Of a stretch of DNA of 8,774 bases, positions 1-7,624 are shown piece after piece; within the stretch, counting starts at the first letter, position 1, and every line of letters starts with the position of its first letter. The notes under the pieces were generated by a model. It made no database searches, was not told where the DNA came from, and was given only the letters and a program-made list of their open reading frames with translations. The stretch lies in NCBI GenBank assembly GCA_905235425.1, contig CAJOKY010000087.1:1-8774 (forward strand), read 5' to 3'. A program made the translations under genes and the position numbers. This DNA comes from an uncultured Selenomonadaceae bacterium (GTDB lineage: Bacteria > Bacillota > Negativicutes > Selenomonadales > Selenomonadaceae).

Positions 1-182
1 AGTTCTTTATTGGTCATATCAGCCCAAAATTTCAATTCAATAATGCGCTGTTCACGCTCTGAAAGTTTTGATACCGCCTTCATCAAAATTTTTTTATTCT
101 CGCTCAAAATAAATTTTTGTTCCGGCTGTTCGTGTTCAGATATCTGCGGCGAAAATATATCATCCCATTCAACTTCCTCACG
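1..182 (-). pseudogene. sigma-70 family RNA polymerase sigma factor, fragment (region 4)
   Basis: This is an open frame of 60 codons with no start codon that runs off the left edge of the window. It contains LSEREQRIIELKFWADM followed by TNKE, the usual beginning of sigma region 4 (the helix-turn-helix that reads the -35 element), preceded by an acidic linker (EWDDIF, SENKKILMKAV). The helix-turn-helix itself would lie to the left and cannot be seen. In-frame TAA codons lie directly upstream (183-185 and 189-191). There is no start or region 2, so the 5' part of the gene is gone. The fragment abuts the broken end of ABC transporter 2, so a deletion probably joined the two. The family call rests on the region 4 motif; whether it is an ECF or another group is open. 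Confidence 0.72.
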
Positions 183-192
183 TTAGCCTTAA

Positions 193-1658
193 CTACGAAA
201 AAAATCTATACAAGTCCTTTCGGTAAGCTTGCTCTTCTGCACCATGTACGCGAAATTTTGCCAGTCCCGCGAAAATCTGCTGAATCAAGCCCGATTCTCT
301 GTTGCCAGCATTAATCAAACCGCGTTGAAAGCCGAGTACCCTCCTATAAATGAACGCCGTCACTATGCACCATATCAGCCAGATAAAAATTGCCGCCGCA
401 ATCAATTTCAAACTGTAATGGCACATTAAAAACAGACTCCAAAACGAAAAAATCGTATCGAAGACTGCTGATATAAAATAACCGTCGATAAAACTTTTTA
501 CCGACTCCATACCTGTCATACGTGCGCCAATTCTCCGGATTGAAATTTTCTAAAAAATTTTTCCGGCAATGATAAAAGCCGACTCCATAGATACGCTTCT
601 ACCGCCATATCCCAATGTGTAGAAATTCGTATAAGTACTACAGAACGTATGATTGACATTGCCGCCATTGTAAAACTTGTAACCATCATAACTTGCGTGA
701 CGGTGACGAGCCCTTTTCGGTCGAGTATCGGTAAAATGTCACGAAAAATTGTTCCCGTGATTATCGGCGTGACAAGCGGCACAATTCCGTCAAAAAGGCT
801 AACAAGTATAATTGTCGTGTGATCCACTTTGCCGAAACATAAACTTGACCAAGTCCATGACTTTTAATTTTCGCGCAGGTACTTCGTCAATCGGCATGCC
901 GTTCGGAAAATCTTTCGTGATAACTTTGTATTTGTCAGGTGAGGTAGGAATCATTACGGCGAGAGTTTTGTTTGAGACATAGTAGCCGATTAAAACGCCG
1001 CTGTCTTTTTTGTACCAGCCTTTAGTCAAAGTGACAAAACGCATTTGCATATTTTGTTTTTGAATAAGACGCCGAATTACTTCGACAGCATCAAGCTTTT
1101 TTTATATCGGGATTTACCGTCAAATCTGCAGACGGCAACACATTTCACTATGAAAACTGCCGCTTCGCTTTTTGGCGAACGACTATTTTTTTCGTCCTCT
1201 TCATAAAAAATTCTATCTTCACCTAAAAGCCTTTGATTGAAGATTCAATCAAAAGGTGTTTTTGGCGCTTACGAATGTTTATCCTGTCACCAAGTTGCTT
1301 TTCTTCAAATTGAAAACGTACGCCGACCAGCATTGAAAAAATTGGTTCATTATGTACGAATGCGTCAAGAATTTTTTCTTTATCGTCGTCTTTATCGGCA
1401 AGCAGTCTCAACCATTGCAAGGTGCATTTCGGCATTGTCAATCTGCGCGGGAGAAATTTTTTCTATAACCGAATCTTCGACAGTATGAAAATCAGCAGCC
1501 GCAGGGAAAATAAATTCTCCTGACTGCCGATGCATTACAAACATTTGACGAAAATTTTCAGCGTCTTTGCTTATAAAGTAAACTTCAATCTTGCCAGATA
1601 TAACTTTCAAAAAATTATTGTCATTAAAAATAAAACGCTCGCCGGAAAATAATTCCAA
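193..1658 (-). pseudogene. NHLP/NHLM bacteriocin export ABC transporter 2 (permease/ATPase subunit), broken and truncated
   Basis: The pieces lie in several frames but in the order of the NHLM ABC2 family (the TIGR03797 type, from memory). They are an N-terminal cyclic-nucleotide-binding-like domain (1658-1392, MELFSGERFIF...), a linker (1441-1223), a degenerate C39-like domain (1050-799, with GWYKKDSGVLIGYY and VMIPTSPDKYKVI) and the first membrane helices (827-516 and 519-193, with LSLPEKFFRKFQSGELA, then MTGMESVKSFIDG and IFAGLAKFRVHGAEEQAY). The whole ATPase half (Walker A, signature, Walker B) is missing and the sequence passes straight into a sigma-factor fragment. Frames change near 1400-1440, in a T7 run at 1097-1103, near 800-830 and near 520. 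One segment before VPARKLKVMDL also looks deleted. The most likely start is TTG at 1658 with GGAG upstream, 20 bases after the lipoprotein stop. It cannot make a working transporter. Confidence 0.82.
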
Positions 1659-1679
1659 AATTTAATTCTCCAAGGAAAC

Positions 1680-2165
1680 TTAATCAACAGGAGGATTTAC
1701 GGCAACGTCGGTAAAATCACAGCTGATATTAAAAGCGTCGTTGTGCGCCTTCCAATTTGCATCTTCAATGATGAATGTCTCGTAAACTTCCTTATCTTTC
1801 GGCATACTGATTTGAAGATTGTCAAAAGTGCAACTGCCTTCGCGAAGCAATTTATTTTTGTCGTCCGTAGCTTTAAAATTAATTGTTATCACCGTCAATG
1901 TGGTATCGCGGTTACCGTTATTGGTAAGGCTGATTCTAAATTCCGTCTTGCCGTCAAGTAAATTCACGTCATTTATTTTGTATATAAAAAGACCATTTGC
2001 GGACTTTGTCTCCATGTAGCTTTAAGTATATTTAACGCCGCTTTAACTGCTGATTTCGACAGAAGAATTATGTTCAAAGCTGTAACTGCCTTCTTCGCAA
2101 CCGCCGATTAAAAAAGTACCCGTCACAAGACAGCCCATAAGAAAAAGTTTTGACATACGTTTCAT
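1680..2165 (-). pseudogene. small lipoprotein of unknown function, two in-frame stops
   Basis: The start ATG (2165-2163) has a perfect AGGAGG ribosome binding site (2178-2173) seven bases upstream. The N-terminus is a lipoprotein signal: MKRMSKLFLMGCLVTG, then TFLIGGC, with the Cys as the likely lipidated residue. After about 40 residues a TAA (2043-2045) and another TAA (2022-2024) interrupt the frame. The same frame then continues for 111 codons to 1680. That second part is predicted beta-rich (EFRISLTNNGNRDTTLTV, LREGSCTFDNLQISMP) and faintly resembles immunoglobulin-like SLAP or DUF4352-type domains, which is a guess. Same frame and matching lengths argue for one gene of about 160 residues with two nonsense codons. 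It sits between the two ABC transporter genes, so an accessory or self-protection role is possible but unsupported. Confidence 0.7.
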
Positions 2166-2176
2166 AAAAATGCCTC

Positions 2177-4124
2177 CTAAATTTTCCAAATTTGAATCTT
2201 CGGCGTCCCGCTCTTCAATCAAGCGCCTGTATGGTCCGTAATGCTGAACCATATCGCGATGCTTGCTACGTTCAACCACCTTGCCGTGTTCAAGTACAAT
2301 AATTGCGTTGCAGTCACGAATTGCGCCACGATTAAGCAGGATCAGCCGCGATGACGAATATTTTCAAGCACAATCTGTTCAGTGACGGGATCTAATGTAG
2401 AATTCGCCTCATCCAATACGAGGATTGAAGGGTTTATCGAAAGTGCGCGGGCAATTTCCAATCTTTGACGCTGACCACCGGAAAAATTCAAGCCGCCTTC
2501 TTTAACCTCTGCCGAATAGCCGCCTTCCAACTTGAAAATGTCGTCGTGAATGCAAGCATCCTGCGCCGCTTGTACTACGTCGCTTTGGTTTACCGAATCA
2601 TCAAACAAGATGATATTTTGTTGAACAGTGCCGGTAATTTGAAAGACGTCCTGATCTACCGCTGACAAGGAATTTAACACAACGGCGCGGGTAATTTTTT
2701 TCTGTCCACGCCGTCAAAAAGCACTTGTCCTTCCTACTCTTCATAAAGACCAGTAACGACTTTTGCCAACGTCGATTTTCCACTGCCTGATGCACCTACA
2801 ATAGCCACCCAACGTCCAAGCTCCAAATGCAAATTAAAATGTTCAAGCAACGTTTTATCTAACGGGCTGTAGCCAAAAGTTATAGCTACCAAGTCTAATT
2901 CGCCTGACAATCTTTTTTTCGGAAATGAAAGTTTTGTATCGTCGGGATAATTCAGTTTATCGGCGTCATACCTGCGCACGTCGTCAAGGCGATGCATTTG
3001 CATTTCTGTAGTTTGTAAAGCTTGATTCAAGCCGAGCAGACTTTTTACGGGACATTGAAAATTTCCCATTAAACTTTGAAATGCCACGAACATGCCGGCA
3101 GTCATAGCGCCATCCATAATCGAAAAGCCGCCGAATATCATAATCAGTGCGCCGTTTAATTCTCCCGGCAAATTCGGTAAAAGTGTAAACGATAACCGCC
3201 AAAGTTGAGTTTCCTGCGTCGTCGTCAAAACTTTATCGCGGTAGCCTGCCCACTTCGTAAAAAAAATCTGCCTCCGTGCCGTTCGCCTTAATGCTATCAA
3301 TCATTAAAAGCCCGTTCATAGCCACGCCGTATTCTTAGCCAGCGTCCTGCTGTATTCGCATAATTAAATCCGTAAGTTTTTGTCGCATGGCAAAAAAAAT
3401 TGCTATATCCAATGCCGTGAAAAATACCCCGATTAAATTAAGTGCCACGTTGTACTTGAAAAGCAATGTAAGAAAAAACAGTGTGACAAAAAAATCTAAA
3501 ATCGCCGTTGCTGCACTGCCGTAAAGTACTCCTGCAACTGATTCATTGAAATTTACTCGGCTTGCCGGTTAAAATTTCTTCCAAAAAAACTTGACTGAAT
3601 ATCGGCGACGCTAAGCCTGGAATTATTATGCACAGAGAAAGAATTATCAAGAAAAGCATAGCCGATTTGTCTTGCATGAATTTTTGATAAATCCCTTGAC
3701 GACGCTGTATTTTTGACCTACAGGCTTAAAATTTTCACCTGGTGCAACGGTTATTGAAATGCCGGTGTACGACGTTAAAAACTCGTCCCATTCAACGGTA
3801 CGCCTGCCCATAGCTGGATCGTTCAAATAAAACGTATCTCCGATAATTCCTTCCAAAACTAAAAAATGATTGAACTCACAATGAATTATCATCGGAAATT
3901 CTCCTTCTTCGCGAATATCATCATCTTCCCAGCGGTAGCCGTGAACTTCGCAGTTACGCCGCAACTTTTCAAGCGGTATCCATAAACCGTAATGCGCCAA
4001 AATCATAGCAAGAGATGCCGCGCCGCATTCGGTAGCCTCCATTTGCAAAATGGTCGGCACTTTCACGCGACGTGAATTTTTTTTCTTTACCAAAAAATCT
4101 TTTCAGTGAATCAAATATCTTCAT
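2177..4124 (-). pseudogene. NHLP/NHLM export ABC transporter 1 (C39 peptidase, permease, ATPase), broken
   Basis: This gene type cuts the leader off a precursor peptide at the membrane and exports the core. The start ATG (4124-4122) overlaps the stop of the preceding gene as ATGA. The C39 peptidase has its catalytic Cys (MEATECGAASLAM), His (FNHFLVLEG) and Asp (YLNDPAMGRRTV), but a stretch of about 20 residues after NCEV is missing. Membrane segments follow (IIPGLASPIFSQVFLEEIL; GGFSIMDGAMTAGMFVAFQS). The ATPase has Walker A GASGSGKST, signature FSGGQRQRLEIARAL and Walker B SILVLDEANSTLD. Lesions are indels in homopolymers at 4077-4084, 3681-3685, 3259-3266 and 2695-2701; TAG at 2734-2736 where the family has Trp; TGA at 2342-2344 where Cys is expected; and a small deletion removing the H-loop (LIVA then IRDC). 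The family is the TIGR03796 type, from memory. Confidence 0.9.
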
Positions 4125-4907
4125 CTATTTCTTAACCACTGACTCAAATTATAAAAAACTTTTTCGATAGGCGGACGCCTGTCAATAATGATTGAGCCGG
4201 TACAAAAACTTCCCGCGCTGATTTCTTTATGTTCGCCTATAAATGTCGTCCACAAATAGCCGGACTCTGAATTTTTATCTTTGACTAAATCAAAAACAAT
4301 TTCCATAATGCCGCCGTTGCCCGATGCCATAATCATCTGCGCGAATTGCGGATTACCAAGAGTATATTCAACGTCCTGCAGTGTAAAGTACGCCTGTTAA
4401 ATCATTTCGCTTTTCAGTAAGGCGCACGGTACAAACGGGAGTAACACCGTTTATGATATTGCCATTTCTTATGAAAACTCTGTCAACAGTGCCGGCATAA
4501 TCGCTTCTAATTTCTTCAATAATCGTCTCTTGATATTCTTTGCTATCGGCTTGATAGACGCGCAAATTGAGTATCCGCCGCCTGTTCAAGGTGTTCAACA
4601 CGAGCTACAACTTCACCGGCGTATACGTGCGAACCTTTTGAATATACACTTCCATAACTTTGCCGCCGCGTATGTGAGAAACATTGACGACACCGGCAGA
4701 ATTCATTATCATACCAAGACCGTCGGCTTTTTCGGTAAAGGATTCGAAGATTGACCATAAAACTACCGAAAATAGGAGTAATACGACTGCAGATAAAGCC
4801 ATCCATGTAAGCGGCGTAGTTATCGGCAAAAGCGTATCTCATTTTTCAGGCGAGCGTAATTTGTCCAAGGCTTCGCGGCTAAAAATTTTACTTCCATCTT
4901 CCGCCAT
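4121..4907 (-). pseudogene. NHLM bacteriocin system secretion protein (HlyD family), broken
   Basis: This is a membrane-fusion protein that would link the ABC transporters to the periplasm. The ATG at 4907-4905 lies five bases after the upstream adaptor's stop. Seen in order: SREALDKLRSPEK, an in-frame TGA (4839-4841), one transmembrane helix (MALSAVVLLLFSVVLWSIF), a first lipoyl half (VVNVSHIRGGKVMEVYI), a frameshift in a run of four A (4636-4639), GSHVYAGEVVARVEHLEQAADTQ, then a jump to IRSDYAGTVDRVFIRNGNIINGV. The C-terminal block, LGNPQFAQMIMASG and later SGYLWTTFIGEHKEISAG and the CTGSIIIDRRPPIE block, is diagnostic of the NHLM HlyD family (TIGR03794 type, from memory). About 260 codons remain against about 400 in the family; most of the coiled coil and about 40-50 residues before LGNP are deleted. 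It ends in an ATGA overlap with ABC transporter 1. Confidence 0.88.
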
Positions 4908-5802
4908 TGCCGTTAATCCCCTTCCAAAAGAACTTCAACTGCAGTACCTTCCTGCAAGCCTTCTGTTTCAGAAGTGACTACCATTTCACCGGAAGAAAGT
5001 CCCGATAAAATTTCTATGTAGGTGCCGTCATCAATTCCTATTGTAACACGTTTTCTTTTTAAAATGCCGTCCTCTACCACGAAAAGCGACGGCATTTTGT
5101 CATCCATTGGAGCTGCCAAACATTTTTTCGGCATTTTGCCGATAATCGTAATGTCATTGTACAAGCCAGGTTCAAGTAAACCGGAGCGATTGTCTATTTC
5201 AAAGATAATTTGGTGCATTGATGCCGGTTCATTCATCGGAGGCGAAATATCGAAGATTCGAACATTGAAAACTTCATTTTCACCGTGATTGCCGCGTTCA
5301 TATTTTGCGCCGTATGCTTTTGAAAAATTTTCGTCGGCAGGAAATTTTATCTCTAACATTTGATTTACTGAGATGTTGTAGGAGATACTATCTGAAAGGG
5401 ACGTTTTAAAATAAAGCTTGTCAAAATTGCCGATAAGTGCAACGGGCATGCCCATTGTCACATATAAACCGACGGGCTTGTAAATTTTCAAAACTTGACC
5501 CCTTATGGCAGACACTACTGTTTGTCGCGATTGTTAAATCAAGATTTGTTCTTTTTGAGATTGAAAATTTTCCAACCTAGCCTCTGCCGCTTTAAGTTGC
5601 GCAGTTGCCTCGTCAAATTTTTCAAGAGAAATAGCGCTTTCAGCGACAAGCTGTTTATATCTTTTGTTAGTGTTTCTTGCATGTGTCAACATAGCTTCAG
5701 CTTCGGCAATATCGCTATCGGCTTTTTTCAATTTAAGCGGGATTGTTTCATTGACAAACTCAACTACCGGTGTACCTTCTTACACTCTGTCAGAAGTTGC
5801 TA

Positions 5803-6599
5803 GGGCGTGTTGAATAATAGAAAAAATGGTAAAATAGCGTAGAGGTGTAAAAATTGAAACGCTACGAATTAACCGATGAGCAATGGGATAAGATAAAATC
5901 TTACTTTGAGAAAAAGAGAGGAAGACCTTACAAAAATCTTCGTGCCACTATTAATGGTATTATTTGGATAATGAGAACCGGAGCAATGTGGAGGGATTTG
6001 CCGTCAAGATACGGAGATTGGAATGCGGTGTACAAATGTTTCAGTAAGTGGCAAGAACAAGGAATCTTTGAAGAAATCTTAAATGATTTATCAAAGGAAG
6101 CAGATTTTCAAGATATTTCTATTGATTCAACTATAATCAAAGTGCACCAAGATTCCGGCTCTAAAAAAAAGAATCAATAGGAAAAAGTAAAGGCGGAAAT
6201 ACTACTAAAATTCATACAGTGGTAGACGCACTTGATAATCCGGTGAGAATAGAGCTGAGTGCAGGACAAATTAGCGACCACAATTTTGCTCCTAAACTGA
6301 TTCAAGATTTAAAACCGCAAATAGTAATGGCTGATGGTGGTTACGATTCTGTAAAATTTAGGAAACAAATAGAAAAACAAGGAGCTGTTGCTTGTATTCC
6401 GCGTCATCGAAATCGTACGCTTAAATTCCCATTTGACAAAGAGCAATATAAAGAACGGCATCTGGTTGAATGTTTTTTTCAAAAATTAAAACGAAATCGC
6501 AGAATTGCCACTCGGTTGGACAAACTTGCCGTAAGGTTTCTTGCTTTTATACACCTTGCTTGTATTCTTATTTGGTTAAAATAATTATTCAACAGCCCC
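5803..6599 (+). mobile_element. IS5-family insertion sequence, IS427-like group, apparently complete
   Basis: The element is 797 bp, with terminal inverted repeats GGGCGTGTTGAATAAT (5803-5818) and the complement of 6584-6599 (GGGGCTGTTGAATAAT), matching at 14 of 16 positions. It is flanked by TA at 5801-5802 and 6600-6601, a two-base target duplication. It holds one transposase read from two overlapping frames, the usual layout of the IS427 group. It is inserted in the adaptor gene in the opposite orientation. Both ends and all catalytic residues are present, so it is probably younger than much of the damage around it. Confidence 0.92.
5854..6584 (+). CDS. IS5-family transposase (two frames joined by -1 frameshift)
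   Basis: This is a DDE transposase that cuts and joins the element's ends. The first frame starts at TTG (5854) with AGAGGTG six bases upstream and gives 108 residues with the N-terminal DUF4096-like region (YELTDEQWDKIKSYF, GIIWIMRTGAMWRDLP) and the first catalytic Asp (D91 in IDSTIIK). It stops at 6178-6180. A run of eight A (6163-6170) lets the ribosome slip -1 into the second frame (SIGKSKGGNTTKIHTVVDA), which carries the second Asp (MADGGYDS) and the catalytic Glu (RHLVECFFQKLKR) and stops at 6584. The fused product would be about 243 residues, normal for the group. The frameshift is taken as programmed because this layout is typical; a simple loss of one A would look the same. Confidence 0.9.
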
Positions 6600-6901
6600 T
6601 ACATATTCTTTAGTTACGCGACCTTCAATCAGCGAAACAACGTCCGTCATTTCTTCCGAATAAAGATTTACCAGCGACATTTTTACTACTGGCTGTATGT
6701 CACGAAATTTAGCTTCAGCACATTGCAAAGGTAATTTCATATTATTCATACGTTCGGCAATTATGTCTTCGCTGTGCCGATTTAAATACACTGCGTAGAT
6801 TAAAAGACACAAAATTAAAATGACGATAACCACCATGCCGAAGTAGAAAGTTTTCTTCATTCACCGACTCCGTTCGAATTTTTTATGTAATGCTGTTCAA
6901 A

Positions 6902-6907
6902 TATAAT
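6902..6907 (+). promoter_or_regulatory. candidate -10 box for the short peptide gene
   Basis: A perfect TATAAT lies 33 bases before the ATG at 6940. I see no good -35 at the right distance, so it would need an activator or be a chance match in AT-rich DNA. Confidence 0.35.
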
Positions 6908-6920
6908 CATATGTTATGAT
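6906..6920. promoter_or_regulatory. inverted repeat, possible operator between divergent genes
   Basis: ATCATA-TGT-TATGAT is a perfect 6-bp inverted repeat with a 3-base centre. It overlaps the -10 candidates of both divergent promoters, where a dimeric regulator could bind. No regulator gene is visible in the window. The site is AT-rich, so chance is a real alternative. Confidence 0.4.
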
Positions 6921-6940
6921 AACGCAAGGGGGGTTGTCAA
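6911..6940 (-). promoter_or_regulatory. candidate promoter of the export operon
   Basis: On the minus strand TTGACA (6940-6935) is a perfect -35, followed after 18 bases by TAACAT (6916-6911), a four-of-six match to the -10. Transcription would begin near 6904, about 45 bases before the adaptor start at 6860. The -35 overlaps the start codon of the divergent peptide gene. Confidence 0.45.
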
Positions 6941-7140
6941 TGCATATTGAAAGAGAATTTGATGAAATTGATTTTTCACCGTTAAGCACGATAAAAGAAC
7001 ACTTACGTACGCAGTTGTTGACCGAGAGGTCAAAACGATCTCAAAAAGTTGAATTGTTTGAGGACGAATGGGATTTTCTTGCCGCAGCAGGCAGTGGTCC
7101 TAAAAATTTTTCAAGCCCCTGTGATTCTTCTGACAAATGA
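6940..7140 (+). CDS. short peptide, candidate leader-bearing precursor for the NHLP exporter
   Basis: The gene encodes 66 residues. I chose the ATG at 6940 because AAGGGGGG (6926-6933) lies six bases upstream; an ATG at 6916 has no such site. The N-terminal two thirds are charged and probably helical (EREFDEIDFSPLSTIKEHL, TERSKRSQK). They end in ELFEDEWDFLAAAG (residues 38-51), reminiscent of the E-L-x-x-D-E-L-x-x-[VL]-A-[AG]-G block that precedes the C39 cleavage site in NHLP/Nif11-type and double-glycine leaders. The remaining 15 residues (SGPKNFSSPCDSSDK) are polar with one Cys and would be the exported core. It is divergent from and next to a peptidase-containing exporter operon, the usual place for such a precursor. 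It matches no family I can name. The frame is intact, but the core is short and could be truncated. Confidence 0.62.
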   Translation: MHIEREFDEIDFSPLSTIKEHLRTQLLTERSKRSQKVELFEDEWDFLAAAGSGPKNFSSPCDSSDK

Positions 7141-7305
7141 AGAAGGTGAGGGTTGCTTCGACAAATCCAAATTGACTGTTGCTTTCCAATTTTTGGCTTG
7201 GAAATGGCTAACGAAGACGGTATCTTTTTAGCGGCTGCATTTTGCATTCAGCTACTTTTTTAAGATTACTTTCAAAAAAATTTTATCTCGTATGTTTAGT
7301 GCGAT

Positions 7306-7418
7306 GCGTCCCCGCCTTTAGGCGTCAAGGGACGCAAGCAATTGAGCGTCGACTAGCGTAGCGTAGTCGTGCGCGAAAATTGCGTTCGCACGTACATTGT
7401 TTATTGAGTCTACAATGT
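7306..7418. repeat. cluster of four adjacent stem-loops
   Basis: Four hairpins follow one another. The first has GCGTCCC (7306-7312) paired with GGGACGC (7329-7335), enclosing CGCC-TTTA-GGCG. The second has CGACTA (7350-7355) with TAGTCG (7364-7369). The third has GTGCG (7369-7373) with CGCAC (7387-7391). The fourth has ACATTGT (7394-7400) with ACAATGT (7412-7418). It could be a structured RNA, a composite of repetitive palindromes or an insertion-sequence end. No promoter was found for it. Confidence 0.6.
7310..7325 (+). repeat. left copy of a 16-base palindromic repeat
   Basis: CCCCGCCTTTAGGCGT occurs here and again, identical and in the same orientation, at 8620-8635. The two copies bracket the broken gene at 7625-8600. 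Confidence 0.75.
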
Positions 7419-7584
7419 CTAAGGGTTTTGAGCGAAGTGGCGAAAATCAAGATGTGGCGTGGGGGTTGAGCTCATTTTTGCAGTTGCTGGCGTAGCCTAA
7501 TGACTATAGCTCCGTCAAATCTAGTTCATAGCGAAATTATCAGAAAAATGCGACTGAAAGCCACGTCACACCTTGCAAAAAAAT

Positions 7585-7602
7585 AGCCGCAAAGCGGCTT
7601 TT
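7585..7602. terminator. Rho-independent terminator, probably bidirectional
   Basis: AGCCGC-AAA-GCGGCT (7585-7599) has a 6-bp GC-rich stem followed by TTT on the plus strand. Read on the minus strand it is followed by a longer T-rich run (the A tract at 7577-7583). It lies 25 bases beyond the stop of the minus-strand gene ending at 7625 and most likely terminates that gene. Confidence 0.75.
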
Positions 7603-7624
7603 GAAAAAAGTTACAAGAGAATAC

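Larger units (their letters stand above)
4913..6860 (-). pseudogene. HlyD/RND-type periplasmic adaptor subunit, split by an IS element
   Basis: The N-terminal part (6860-6602) starts at an ATG with GGAG seven bases upstream. It has one membrane anchor (FGMVVIVILILCLLIYAVYL) and the first beta segment to VSLIEGRVTKEYV. The IS element (5803-6599) follows. The rest covers the second lipoyl strand (EGTPVVEF), a short coiled coil (AEAMLTHARNTNKRYKQL, then FDEATAQLKAAEARL), the second lipoyl half (VVSAIRGQVLKIYKPVG), a beta-barrel domain and a C-terminal membrane-proximal domain (GDGTYIEILSGLSSGE-like, ending EVLLEGD). Removing the IS and one TA gives a continuous frame of 383 codons, so the insertion is simple. 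Two TAA codons (5780-5782, 5534-5536) also interrupt it, each at a place where Gln or Lys would fit. It was probably the first gene of the export operon. A generic efflux adaptor is the alternative. Confidence 0.85.
7141..7584. other. gene-free stretch between the peptide gene and the terminator
   Basis: There is no open frame with a ribosome binding site and sensible composition here. A weak terminator-like element follows the peptide gene: AGC (7230-7232) with GCT (7251-7253), an inner TGCA/TGCA stem, then T6 at 7256-7261. The middle holds a cluster of stem-loops (separate entry). From 7420 to 7584 I see only recurrent GCGAAA words and nothing that can be named. Confidence 0.5.

Noticed and set aside
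1743..2019. Plus-strand open frames opposite the lipoprotein
   Set aside because: They have no ribosome binding site or family resemblance; they mirror the coding sequence on the minus strand.
2043..5782. Stop-codon reassignment as the explanation for in-frame stops
   Set aside because: TAA, TAG and TGA all occur and replace different residues, and there are frameshifts and deletions as well; ordinary decay is simpler.
6163..6180. Transposase as a pseudogene because of its frame break
   Set aside because: A -1 shift on a run of A between the two frames is the normal layout of this IS5 subgroup, and all catalytic residues are present.
7041..7247. Minus-strand frame of 68 codons opposite the short peptide gene
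   Set aside because: It overlaps a better supported gene, has no convincing ribosome binding site, and its composition is that of an antisense shadow.
7152..7262. Possible second peptide reading ...CCFPIFGLEMANEDGIFLAAAFC...
   Set aside because: The FLAAA match to the first peptide is not shared at the DNA level, there is no ribosome binding site, and the end overlaps the terminator-like element.
7306..7418. CRISPR array or integron attC site
   Set aside because: There are no regularly spaced identical repeats, and the hairpins differ in sequence and lack attC core sites.
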